Shown here piece after piece: positions 16,015 to 23,273 of a stretch of DNA of 33,561 bases. The notes under the pieces are model-generated. The model saw only the letters and a list, made by a program, of their open reading frames with translations, was not told the DNA's origin and made no database searches. The stretch lies in contig JAICMG010000016.1 in assembly GCA_025929365.1 (NCBI GenBank), positions 1 to 33,561 on the forward strand, given 5' to 3'. The position numbers and the translations under genes were made by a program. Every line of letters starts with the position of its first letter. Within the stretch, counting starts at the first letter, position 1. The DNA is from Frankiaceae bacterium (GTDB lineage Bacteria > Actinomycetota > Actinomycetes > JAFAQI01).

Positions 16015-16263
16015 CTACGTAGCGCCGTCACAGCTTCCCGGGAGCGTTCTGGGAGGCTGGCCGAAGGCGTCGCAGAATGCCTGGAAATCGGCGGCGACGG
16101 GAAAGTGGTCGACGGCCTGATGCTCCTGCCGTAGTGCGTGCACCTGCGGCCAACCGCCCGTTAGGAACATCGTGAATGCGGGCAGGCCCTGGTCACCGCT
16201 AACAGTGAAGGATCCGTCTTCCTGTCCGCGGATTACGAGCCGCCCCTCGACGGGGTGCGCCAA
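16015..16263 (-). CDS. Small protein of unknown function, downstream of the TIR gene
   Basis: An 82-residue product is predicted from TTG 16263, which lies 11 bases after the TIR stop and has AGGAGG 5 bases upstream; GTG 16269 would sit directly on that ribosome-binding site. The protein contains VEGRLVIRGQEDG, a beta-strand-like TVSGDQGLPAFTMFLTGG, and a helical AADFQAFCDAFGQPP. There is no signal peptide or membrane helix. I do not recognise the family. It is probably cotranslated with the TIR gene and could be a regulator, sensor or inhibitor of it. It converges with the integrase gene, with 50 bases between their stops. Confidence 0.65.
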   Translation of the reverse strand: MAHPVEGRLVIRGQEDGSFTVSGDQGLPAFTMFLTGGWPQVHALRQEHQAVDHFPVAADFQAFCDAFGQPPRTLPGSCDGAT

Positions 16264-16274
16264 CGTCACCTCCT

Positions 16275-17189
16275 CTAAGCACGTTCTACTTGGTCCACGA
16301 TCTTGTCCCACAGAACTTCGAAGAAGCCTTCGTTCGACATTCGCCCGCGGCCATCACTCCCGAAGTTGGCCATATCGCTCACCTCGATCAGGCTCTCACC
16401 GGACTCCTTGTCGTAGGTAGGGCTGGCCCAGCCGTTCCAACTGTTGGATTGACTCCTATAGCCGACGCTCCAAGTGAGGTGGTCGTCTCCCATGTGCCGG
16501 CCCTTACTCACATCTAGCCCGGCCACGGTCTGCCCAGCACGCTCAACGCGGATGTTGATCTGATCTGTGGACGTACGCACTGTGCACGGGATCTGTTGGG
16601 CCCGCATTTGTTCGGCGGCTTCGCGGAAACGCTGCGCGAGGTAGTCGAAGCTGACCTCCAACTGTTCGTACCTGCTCCAGGTGGCTGGGACGATCATCGG
16701 TAGCCGAACGGCCAAGGCACGCTCGACGACGTCGCCAACCGGCTGCATCGGCTGACCCGAAGCCGTTGCCTGTCGCACCCTTGCTTCGATTTCGGCTGCT
16801 AACTGCTCGGGGGTGTAGTCCCTCGCGCGCAAATAGTGGATGTGCGGATGGAGCAGCTCGGGCGGGACAGCAACATCGTCCATGAGCACAGGCAGGATGT
16901 ACCCGTCGCCCTGATGCACTGCCGTCATCATCGCCGACGAGAACTCATCCATCGGAATCGGCTTGGCTATGTACTCGTGCGACAGGAAGGGGACGAAGTA
17001 GCGTGTCTGCGAGCTGTAAACAGACCGTTGCTGCCGGATGAAGTTGCCACCCCACCACTCGTTATTCTTGTCGCGGTCGTAGAAGACCCGGAGACCGCGC
17101 TCCTGGCAGGCGCGCACGGTCGCCTCCACGTAGTCACGGTGTTCTCCCGCGAACGAAACCGCTATGTCGTACGGCAAAGACTCAGACAC
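16275..17189 (-). CDS. TIR-domain protein, probable defence effector
   Basis: The protein has 304 residues. The N-terminal TIR domain (about 6-135) starts with the typical strand YDIAVSFAGEHRDYVE, then GLRVFYDRDKNNEWWGGNF, RYFVPFLSHEYIAK, and DEFSSAM with E82 in the position of the usual catalytic glutamate, then YILPVLMDD. Bacterial TIR domains commonly cleave NAD+ or make signalling nucleotides during phage defence. The C-terminal part (about 165-304) is an unrecognised Trp-rich, beta-strand-like domain (LTWSVGYRSQSNSWNGW) that may sense a trigger. GTG 17189 with GGGGA upstream is the start. The region appears less GC-rich than the flanking genes, which suggests transfer. The NADase activity is inferred, not shown. 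Confidence 0.85.
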   Translation of the reverse strand: MSESLPYDIAVSFAGEHRDYVEATVRACQERGLRVFYDRDKNNEWWGGNFIRQQRSVYSSQTRYFVPFLSHEYIAKPIPMDEFSSAMMTAVHQGDGYILPVLMDDVAVPPELLHPHIHYLRARDYTPEQLAAEIEARVRQATASGQPMQPVGDVVERALAVRLPMIVPATWSRYEQLEVSFDYLAQRFREAAEQMRAQQIPCTVRTSTDQINIRVERAGQTVAGLDVSKGRHMGDDHLTWSVGYRSQSNSWNGWASPTYDKESGESLIEVSDMANFGSDGRGRMSNEGFFEVLWDKIVDQVERA

Positions 17190-17215
17190 GCAAGTCCCCA
17201 GACTCTTGGACAGAG

Positions 17216-17254
17216 AGCCCGCCCCGCCATCAGTACGGGTTAGCAGGGCGGGCT
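17216..17254 (-). terminator. Hairpin between the small Cys-rich gene and the TIR gene
   Basis: The arms AGCCCGCCC (17216-17224) and GGGCGGGCT (17246-17254) pair perfectly over 9 bases around a 21-base loop. It lies downstream of the minus-strand gene ending at 17268 and upstream of the TIR start at 17189. It could terminate the first or regulate the second. There is no T-run on the minus strand, only CTCTGT. Confidence 0.4.
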
Positions 17255-17267
17255 TCCCGCTACACCG

Positions 17268-17576
17268 TCAGCATTCGACGACGACAGCTCCGATGCTCAT
17301 CCAACGGCCCCAGCCACGCCGGACCGCGTCAATCACCAAGCGCGTCAGGTCTGCGCCGGTAAGGCCGGCGCTGCACTCGCAACCCGTGAGCGTGCCGCCT
17401 CCATCGACGCCGCCGCCACCCGGAGAGCACCGGAGCTTCTCCGGTACCTCGCGGTCGACACGAACACAGAACGTCCGCTCACGGCCGTGGCGGCACGTCA
17501 GCCGGGCGTTCACCCAAACGTGTGGTCCCACGACCACCACCTCCTCTCCGAGCATGTCCGCCGGAGGGAAGGTCAC
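17268..17576 (-). CDS. Small cysteine-containing protein of unknown function
   Basis: The protein has 102 residues from GTG 17576; in-frame starts further in (ATG 17555 and a GTG following AGGAGG) are possible. It has six cysteines: C28 in LTCRHG, C37 in TFCVRV, C50 in LRCSPG, C66 and C68 in GCECSAG, and the terminal C102. A Gly-rich turn (PGGGGVDGGG) lies in the middle. The pattern CRHGRERTFCVRVDREVP resembles short conserved hypothetical proteins I associate with actinobacterial chromosomes and plasmids, possibly zinc-binding. The function is unknown. It is transcribed toward the TIR gene with a hairpin in between. Confidence 0.6.
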   Translation of the reverse strand: MTFPPADMLGEEVVVVGPHVWVNARLTCRHGRERTFCVRVDREVPEKLRCSPGGGGVDGGGTLTGCECSAGLTGADLTRLVIDAVRRGWGRWMSIGAVVVEC

Positions 17577-18069
17577 CCAATGACGTACGTCAGGGCTTGC
17601 TTCGGTTAAGGTCCATCACGCATCCCACATGCAGATGAGCCCCGTTCCAACGGCAAGCACCAGCGCGTCGTCGGGCCGGGGCTCGTTGCTCTCTATCGGT
17701 CTAACACACGGCGCCGACGGAAGCCGGCGCGTCGACCGGCGTGTCGGAACTCCGATTCGCCGAGCGATTGCGATAACAGTCCAACCCCGCGAAAGGGTCG
17801 CTTGTTGACCCCACAAGCTCGTCTGGCAGGTCTCGACAGCGGCAGCTCGCCTGCTGACCTCGCTCGCGCCGAACGCGCGGCAGTACCGGATATGTGCGGT
17901 CCCGTTGCGGTCGCCGAGCGATGCGTTCGACCTGCCCTGCTGTCGACACAGACCCGAATGCACGTGCCCGTGTAGGACCTCCTGGGCCACGGGTGTGCCC
18001 CAGTATGTGTCCCGGTCCGGCACAAGATCACCAGCGACAGCGCCGCAACGCTCTGACCTGCGGAAACTC
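17577..18069. other. Stretch without a supported gene at the right end of the island
   Basis: About 490 bases lie between the small Cys-rich gene and the right attachment core. Open frames exist on both strands, but none has a convincing ribosome-binding site or recognisable protein, and several run into the tRNA. The only structure I can support is the candidate integrase arm site at 17992-18015. The stretch may be the attP-proximal arm of the element. Confidence 0.5.
17992..18015 (+). other. Candidate integrase arm-type site (right), tandem repeat
   Basis: Two adjacent imperfect 12-base units (TGTGCCCCAG, TGTGTCCCGG) mirror the pair at 4569-4592 in the same orientation; 17 of 20 bases match between 17994-18013 and 4571-4590. 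In the excised circle the two pairs would lie on either side of the core. Confidence 0.5.
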
Positions 18070-18144
<75 letters not shown>

Positions 18145-18160
18145 GAATGAAGCGGCGCCG

Positions 18161-18166
18161 AGTCTA
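18161..18166 (-). promoter_or_regulatory. Possible -10 box for tRNA-Ala
   Basis: TAGACT on the minus strand lies 16 bases before the tRNA 5' end. I cannot place a good -35 box. The gap to the histidine phosphatase stop is only 80 bases, so readthrough from that operon is also possible. Confidence 0.35.
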
Positions 18167-18224
18167 GCCGAGGCGCGATTGCCGCCTGGAGACGCTAGAA
18201 GGTCGTGAGACGGCAATGGGCGAG

Positions 18225-18875
18225 TTAGCGGGCGTCGTCGCCGGTTTCCTCCTCCGGCGGGCTACCGGCGTTGTGCTCCTCGATTCGCCAGCCACGACCG
18301 ATGTTCGCCAGCAGCGACCACCGGCAGTTCGACAGCGGCGCCAGCCGCCACCACGTGTCCGGGTGCATCCCGACCATCGTGCCGATCGTCGCCCGGGCGG
18401 CACTGCCATGCGTCACGGCGACGAGCAGAGAGCCTGGCCCGAGCCGCGCTTCCCACTCCTCGATGCATTCCAGACACCGGGCGCCCACCTCGGCGTACGT
18501 CTCCCCACCGCCCCGACGGGCGTCCTCACCGGTTTGCCACCGCGCGTACTCCTCCGTGAACTGCGCGCGTGCCTCTGCGCGGGTCAGCCCCTCCCACGCG
18601 CCCAGGTTGATCTCACGCAGCCGGGGGTCGACCGCAACCTCGAGGCCGCACTCCGCCCCCACCAACTTTGCGGTGTCGACGGCGCGGGACAGATCCGAGG
18701 AGACGATCGCATCCGGCTTCATCGGCGCTATTGCGACCGCCACCGCTTCGGCCTGCGCGCGTCCGATGACGTCGAGCTGCGACTCGGTCTGACCCTGGAA
18801 GCGCCCGGTCGCGTTCCACTCGGTCCGGCCGTGGCGCAGCAGCAGCACCTGCTGCATCTGCTGCATCTGTGTCAT
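18225..18875 (-). CDS. Histidine phosphatase family protein (phosphoglycerate mutase-like)
   Basis: The 216-residue protein has the phosphohistidine signature LLLRHGRTEWN (about 11-21), with GRFQGQTESQL after it, the ASDLSRAVDTAKL-like segment (SSDLSRAVDTA), the acid/base region LREINLGAWEGLT, and the second catalytic His in VAVTHGSAAR. In actinobacteria this gene beside rsfS is often annotated as glucosyl-3-phosphoglycerate phosphatase or simply phosphoglycerate mutase family. The substrate is not visible here. Its ATG overlaps the rsfS stop as ATGA. The N-terminus MTQMQQMQQ is encoded by tandem 9-base repeats, an oddity. The acidic C-terminus (PPEEETGDD) is short and probably disordered. 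Confidence 0.88.
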   Translation of the reverse strand: MTQMQQMQQVLLLRHGRTEWNATGRFQGQTESQLDVIGRAQAEAVAVAIAPMKPDAIVSSDLSRAVDTAKLVGAECGLEVAVDPRLREINLGAWEGLTRAEARAQFTEEYARWQTGEDARRGGGETYAEVGARCLECIEEWEARLGPGSLLVAVTHGSAARATIGTMVGMHPDTWWRLAPLSNCRWSLLANIGRGWRIEEHNAGSPPEEETGDDAR

Positions 18876-19273
18876 GAGGCAGCCGGCGGCTGTGTTGATC
18901 CTGCCGGCGGAAGCGCGTCAGCGGGCAGCGGCAGCGTCGGACAGTCCTTCCACAGCCGCTCGAGGGCGTAGTACGTCCGCTCCTCGGCGTGCTGCACGTG
19001 GACGACGATGTCGAGGAAGTCGAGCAGGACCCAGCGGCCCTCCGTCTGGCCTTCGCGGCGTACCGGCTTGGCCTTCATCGCCAGAAGGCGCGCCTCGATG
19101 GCATCGACGACCGATCGGACCTGGCGCTCGTTCGGTGCTGCTGCGAGCACGAAGCAGTCCGTGATGACGAGCTGCTCACTGACGTCGATGATCGCAAGAT
19201 CGGTTGCCAGCTTGTCGGCAGCCGCGCTCACCGCAGCCTCGGCGAGCTCGACACTGCGGGCGCTGGCGGTCAT
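18872..19273 (-). CDS. rsfS: Ribosome silencing factor
   Basis: RsfS (Iojap/RsfA family) binds ribosomal protein L14 and keeps the subunits apart when nutrients are short. The 133-residue protein has the whole conserved domain: AADKLATDLAIIDVSEQLVI, TDCFVLAAAPNERQVRSVVDAIE, GRWVLLDFLDIVVHVQ and the ending RTYYALERLW. A Pro/Ala-rich tail follows. Its start overlaps the upstream gene's stop by ATGA, and the downstream phosphatase start overlaps its own stop, so the group is translationally coupled. The order nadD, LytR-like, rsfS is common in actinobacteria. Confidence 0.95.
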   Translation of the reverse strand: MTASARSVELAEAAVSAAADKLATDLAIIDVSEQLVITDCFVLAAAPNERQVRSVVDAIEARLLAMKAKPVRREGQTEGRWVLLDFLDIVVHVQHAEERTYYALERLWKDCPTLPLPADALPPAGSTQPPAAS

Positions 19274-20589
19274 GGCTTGTAGTCCGATCCGAGTATGACG
19301 ACGTACCGAGCAACGCTCTGGTTAACCGTGCTGCGCCGTACGTCGGAGGCCGGCAGGCCGAGCGCCCGCGCAAGGGTTCGCCCCTGGTCGGCGTCACTGT
19401 CACGGAAGATGTCGACCTCCGACCGAGCGTTGGAAAACGTCGGCCTATTGCCGCTGCCCACATACGTGAAACCGCTGCGCGCCAGCCGGGAGCAGGCCGT
19501 TCCCACCAACCCGGGCACACCGAGACCGTTGAGGAGGTACACCGACGCGTGCTGGCTGTTCGCGCTCGACGGCACCGAGTTTGACAGCCGTGTGCTGACC
19601 AGCTGCTTGATGCCGGTCGCGGAGTTGTCCACGCGATAGGACGGCGCCGATCCACCGGAGTCGATCGCCGTCACCGGCAGATCGGTCGGGAACACACCCG
19701 CCTCGGTCTGGTCGTACGTCCTGAGCTCGAAGAGCAGCTTCGCCAGCCGGTCGCTGCCGATCGTCGACTGCGAGCCCTTGGGAAGCTGCCTGGTCAGTGC
19801 CTCGACGGCGTTCAGCGTCCGTGGCAGCGCCTGGATCGTCGCGTCGATGACGCCCTGCAGCCGCGCGAGCACGCCGGCGGCGCCTTCCTGCCCCGGGCTG
19901 TACGTCGCGTACTCCAGCGCCTGCGTGCCGTTCAGCTTCTGCTGGCCGGGCGCGACAAGGACCCGCCCGCCACCCCCCGCGGTGCGCTGCACGACGGTGG
20001 TGTTGACGTCGACGTTGATGCCGCCGACCTCGTTGACGAGATTGGTCAGGTCGCGCTCACTGATGACCCATGAGCCGTCGATGCTCACGCCACCCAACAT
20101 CGTGGACAGCGCACTTCGCGAATCGGCGGCGCCGTTGGGCAGCGCGAGGATGTTGCCGAAGTTCTGCGAGCCGTACCCGCACACATCGGTGATCAGCCGG
20201 CTCGGGATCAGCACCTCGAGCCCCTGCTTGGCCGACGGGTCGGCAGCGAGCAGCACCGTCCCCGCCGCAGTGCGATCCGGCCCCTGCATCTGCAGCAGCA
20301 GTGTCTCCTGGGTCCGCTTACCGCCGCCGCTGTCCGTGACGACGTGCTGCACCCCGACGATCAGCGTCGCGATGCCGCCGATCGCCAGTGCCCCGATCCC
20401 GATCCCCCCGGCGAGGCCGATCTTCCTGCGCTGCTGCCGCTTGCGCATCCGCCGTTCCTCACGACGGCTCAGCGCCGGCTGGATGATCAGCTCCGGTGAC
20501 GTCGGCGGCGCGAGCGAGGGCGGCGGCAGCCGTGGGTCGCGACCCACTTCGCGCGCCGGGCCACGCCCAGCTCGGCGCTTACCTGCCAT
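19270..20589 (-). CDS. LCP/LytR_C-domain membrane protein
   Basis: The 439-residue protein has a basic, Pro-rich cytoplasmic N-terminus, one membrane helix (about 62-84, GLAGGIGIGALAIGGIATLIV), an extracellular LytR-CpsA-Psr-like domain (about 95-270) and a C-terminal LytR_C domain (about 340-439, SVYLLNGLGVPGLVG to YVVILGSDY). LCP enzymes attach glycopolymers to peptidoglycan. Here the usual catalytic Arg/Asp elements look altered: IPSRLITDV stands where an IPRD-type motif is expected, and ARLQGVIDA where R-x2-RQ is expected. It may be a scaffold rather than a transferase. ATG 20589 overlaps the nadD stop by one base (TGATG). Confidence 0.82.
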   Translation of the reverse strand: MAGKRRAGRGPAREVGRDPRLPPPSLAPPTSPELIIQPALSRREERRMRKRQQRRKIGLAGGIGIGALAIGGIATLIVGVQHVVTDSGGGKRTQETLLLQMQGPDRTAAGTVLLAADPSAKQGLEVLIPSRLITDVCGYGSQNFGNILALPNGAADSRSALSTMLGGVSIDGSWVISERDLTNLVNEVGGINVDVNTTVVQRTAGGGGRVLVAPGQQKLNGTQALEYATYSPGQEGAAGVLARLQGVIDATIQALPRTLNAVEALTRQLPKGSQSTIGSDRLAKLLFELRTYDQTEAGVFPTDLPVTAIDSGGSAPSYRVDNSATGIKQLVSTRLSNSVPSSANSQHASVYLLNGLGVPGLVGTACSRLARSGFTYVGSGNRPTFSNARSEVDIFRDSDADQGRTLARALGLPASDVRRSTVNQSVARYVVILGSDYKP

Positions 20590-21200
20590 CACGCCTTCCC
20601 CGCATACAGACCCCGTTTGGAGATGTACTGCACGACGCCGTCCGGCACGAGGTACCACACCGGCTCGCCCGCATTGACCCGTTCCCGGCAGTCCGTCGAG
20701 CTGATCGCGAGCGCCGGCACCTCCACCAGTGTCACCGACCCGTCCGGGAAGCCGGCGTCGGACAGGTGGTGCCCGGGCCGGGTCACCCCGATGAAGTGCG
20801 CCATCGCGAACAGCTCGTCGGAACGGTGCCAACCGAGGATCGCCTCGAGCGCGTCGGCCCCCGTGATGAAGAACAGCTCGGCGTCCTCGCCGTACCCGCG
20901 GCGAAGATCGTGCAGCGTGTCGATGGTGTACGTCGGGCCGGGACGGTCGATGTCGACGCGGCTGACCGAGAACCGCGGGTTGGAGGCCGTCGCGATCACC
21001 GTCATCAGGTAACGGTCCTCCGCGGGGCTGACGGGAGCGTGGGACTTCTGCCACGGCTGCCCGGTAGGGACGAACACGACCTCGTCGAGGGCGAATCGGG
21101 TGGCGACCTCACTGGCGGCGACGAGGTGACCGTGGTGAACCGGGTCGAAGGTGCCGCCCATGACGCCGACGCGACGCGGCGATGTGGGATGGCCGCTCAC
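20589..21200 (-). CDS. nadD: Nicotinate-nucleotide adenylyltransferase
   Basis: NadD joins ATP and nicotinate mononucleotide to give deamido-NAD, the common step of NAD synthesis. The 203-residue protein has the nucleotidyltransferase [12 protein letters not shown] (15-26), the substrate loop [10 protein letters not shown], and the second motif region [10 protein letters not shown], where a Cys replaces the more usual hydrophobic residue after SST. The length is typical. It starts at GTG 21200 and is followed at one-base overlap by the LytR_C gene. A strong hairpin separates it from the upstream surface-protein gene. It is essential in most bacteria. Confidence 0.95.
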   Translation of the reverse strand: MSGHPTSPRRVGVMGGTFDPVHHGHLVAASEVATRFALDEVVFVPTGQPWQKSHAPVSPAEDRYLMTVIATASNPRFSVSRVDIDRPGPTYTIDTLHDLRRGYGEDAELFFITGADALEAILGWHRSDELFAMAHFIGVTRPGHHLSDAGFPDGSVTLVEVPALAISSTDCRERVNAGEPVWYLVPDGVVQYISKRGLYAGKA

Positions 21201-21227
21201 GCCTTCGGAGGCTACCGGCGCAAACGA

Positions 21228-21263
21228 CGGTGGGGGCGTACCGAAGCCGGTACGCCCCCACCG
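21228..21263. terminator. Strong hairpin terminator between nadD and the surface-protein gene
   Basis: A perfect 16-bp GC-rich stem (21228-21243 with 21248-21263) has a 4-base loop. TTTT follows on the plus strand; on the minus strand the tail is TCGTTTG. It lies between the stop of the LPXTG gene (21285) and the nadD start (21200), so its natural role is to end the surface-protein transcript. Confidence 0.85.
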
Positions 21264-21284
21264 TTTTGTGGGTCTTAGCTACTG

Positions 21285-23087
21285 CTAACTGCTACCGAAA
21301 GTACGGCGCCGCATGGCGAACAGTGACAGGCCGGTCGCCGCGAGCAGGCCACCACCGATCGGCAGCCAGGGCGAGGAGCCCGTGTTCGGCAGCTTCACGT
21401 GGGTGTTGGCCAGGCCCTGAACGGTCGGACCGTGCAGCGTCACCGTGCCGTTGAGGGACACGTTGGCGGTGCCGGTCGCCGTTGCCGAGCCGTTCGCGTT
21501 ACCTGTCGCACAGTCAGCGGTCACCGTGAGGGTGTCCTCGAGCTTCCCACTGGGCGAGTCGGCAGGCACGTTGACCGTGATCGTCACGTCGTCGTGGCCA
21601 CCCGGCTTGATGTCCGGGAGGTTGCTCCAGGTGACGTCGCTGTTCGTCGAGCTCTGGTCCGCGTTAGGCGTCGTGTCGCCGACCGTCCACTTCACATCGC
21701 CGACCTCGGACTGAATCGCGTCGTCGAAGTGCACGTGGGTGAGCGTGCAGTTGTACGGGTTGTCAGCCGACATGGTCACGGTGAACGGGTGACCCGCGGT
21801 GACAGTCTGGCTGCTCGGGGTCTTGCTCACCGGGATGTGGCACTCGATGCCGCCGGACGGAACCTCCGCGTTGGACTCGAAGTGGCCGACGCGGATGTCG
21901 GCGCCCTTCTTGATGCCCAGGCCGGTCAGTGCGCTGTCGAGCTGCTTGGTGACCGAATCGAGGCCACTGAGCACCGGCTGCAGGATCGGGTTGAGGACCG
22001 GAGCCAGCGGGCCACCGACGTTGGAGGCGGTGGTGTTGTTCAGGCTGATCACCTGAATGCTGATCAGGTCCGCCGTCGCCGACACCTTGTCGTTGCCGAC
22101 GCTGATGGTCGGCTTGCCGCCGATCTGGACCCGCAGCAGACCATCGACGTCAATCGTCAGACCCTCGGTGCCGAGGAGCTGCTCAACGGTCAGCGCGGAC
22201 GTCTGGCCGCCGGCCGTGATCGACAGGACGTCCTTCTGCTTGTCGCCGCTTCCGTAGGTCACGAACGACGAGTTGTCGCCGGCCGCGAACGCCTGCAGCG
22301 CGAGCGGGTTGAGGACCTTGATGTCGATCTCGGCACCCGGGATGCCCTTGAACAGCTGGATCTCCGCGGTGTGCAGCAGCGTCGTCGAGCTCAGGCCGAA
22401 GTTGCCTTCCTTGTTCGGCTCGAGCATCTCCAGCGAGTTGTTCTGCACGGTGCCATCAGCGGCGAGGACAGCCTGGCCGGTCGCGACCGGCAGCACCTCG
22501 GCGTTGGCGATGGTTGCCTGGCCGGCCGAGATCGGCGTGTCCGGCCCGAGGACGCAGAAGTCGCCGTTGCTCGGGGTATTGGCCGTGGCGATGTCCGGCT
22601 GGACGTCGACGTTGGCGAGCGGGGCAAGCGGCAGGTTGAGGATGCGAGCCGTCTTGACCTGCTTCGGCGGCGGCGAAGCGGCTTCGGCGTCGACCAGCTG
22701 GATCTGCGGAATGCTCGCGTCGCCTCCACCGAGGTTCACGCTGACGCCGGCAGCACGCCCGTAAGCGTTGTGCCCCGCGGTCTTGAGCGAGGTGAGCAGG
22801 TTCTCGCCGAGCGTATTCACAGTCTGCAGCTTGCCGTTGGACACACCCGAGGCGCTCTGCGCGAGACTGAGCTGCGCAAGGCTCATCGAGCCCGTGTTGA
22901 GAGCGTCAACGTAGGTGAAGTCGCCGTTGGAGAAGCCCTGGATTGTTCCATTGATCGGCGGGTTCGGGTCGTTTGTGACCGTCAGTGAACCGGCCGCCGC
23001 TGCCGAGCCGCTGAGCGCGAGGGGAACTACTGTCCCCGCAGTTGCGAGCAGCACCGTGAGGCGCGCCCGCTTCGCCGTCATACGCAT
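21285..23087 (-). CDS. LPXTG-anchored surface protein of unknown function
   Basis: The 600-residue protein has a signal peptide (MRMTAKRAR, hydrophobic core, SGSAAAA) and a sortase signal at the C-terminus: LPNTG (566-570), a hydrophobic segment and the basic tail MRRRTFGSS. It should be covalently attached to peptidoglycan. The N-terminal two thirds are rich in Gly, Asn, Val and Leu with beta-strand-like stretches and few cysteines. The region around 405-530 (NPYNCTLTHVHFDDAIQ, GGHDDVTITVNV) resembles a DUF11-type immunoglobulin-like repeat of surface proteins. I see no enzymatic motif. It is bounded by its own terminator and an upstream inverted repeat, so it is probably monocistronic. The two close start codons ATG-CGT-ATG are both possible. 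Confidence 0.85.
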   Translation of the reverse strand: MRMTAKRARLTVLLATAGTVVPLALSGSAAAAGSLTVTNDPNPPINGTIQGFSNGDFTYVDALNTGSMSLAQLSLAQSASGVSNGKLQTVNTLGENLLTSLKTAGHNAYGRAAGVSVNLGGGDASIPQIQLVDAEAASPPPKQVKTARILNLPLAPLANVDVQPDIATANTPSNGDFCVLGPDTPISAGQATIANAEVLPVATGQAVLAADGTVQNNSLEMLEPNKEGNFGLSSTTLLHTAEIQLFKGIPGAEIDIKVLNPLALQAFAAGDNSSFVTYGSGDKQKDVLSITAGGQTSALTVEQLLGTEGLTIDVDGLLRVQIGGKPTISVGNDKVSATADLISIQVISLNNTTASNVGGPLAPVLNPILQPVLSGLDSVTKQLDSALTGLGIKKGADIRVGHFESNAEVPSGGIECHIPVSKTPSSQTVTAGHPFTVTMSADNPYNCTLTHVHFDDAIQSEVGDVKWTVGDTTPNADQSSTNSDVTWSNLPDIKPGGHDDVTITVNVPADSPSGKLEDTLTVTADCATGNANGSATATGTANVSLNGTVTLHGPTVQGLANTHVKLPNTGSSPWLPIGGGLLAATGLSLFAMRRRTFGSS

Positions 23088-23121
23088 GTGTGACCGACCC
23101 CAAGTCTAGGTAGGCATATCC

Positions 23122-23144
23122 GTGCGGAACTATTTGTACCGCAC
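23122..23144. promoter_or_regulatory. Inverted repeat upstream of the surface-protein gene
   Basis: GTGCGGAAC (23122-23130) and GTACCGCAC (23136-23144) pair at 8 of 9 positions with a 5-base spacer. It lies about 35 bases before the surface-protein start, in the expected promoter region, so it is a candidate operator or 5' leader hairpin. Confidence 0.4.
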
Positions 23145-23273
23145 AACTTGAGAACGAGCATACCCGCCACGCGGATACGCATGCCTGCCGGGGGGCGACA
23201 TCCGGACCGGTCAAATGGGTTGTTTATGCGATTGCTCAAACGGGCAGGAAATGCTGTTTTTCCGCGGCATTGC

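Noticed and set aside
21399-22988. 529-codon plus-strand open frame
   Set aside because: It is antisense to the LPXTG surface protein, shows Arg/Val/Asp-biased composition typical of shadow frames, and has no domain.
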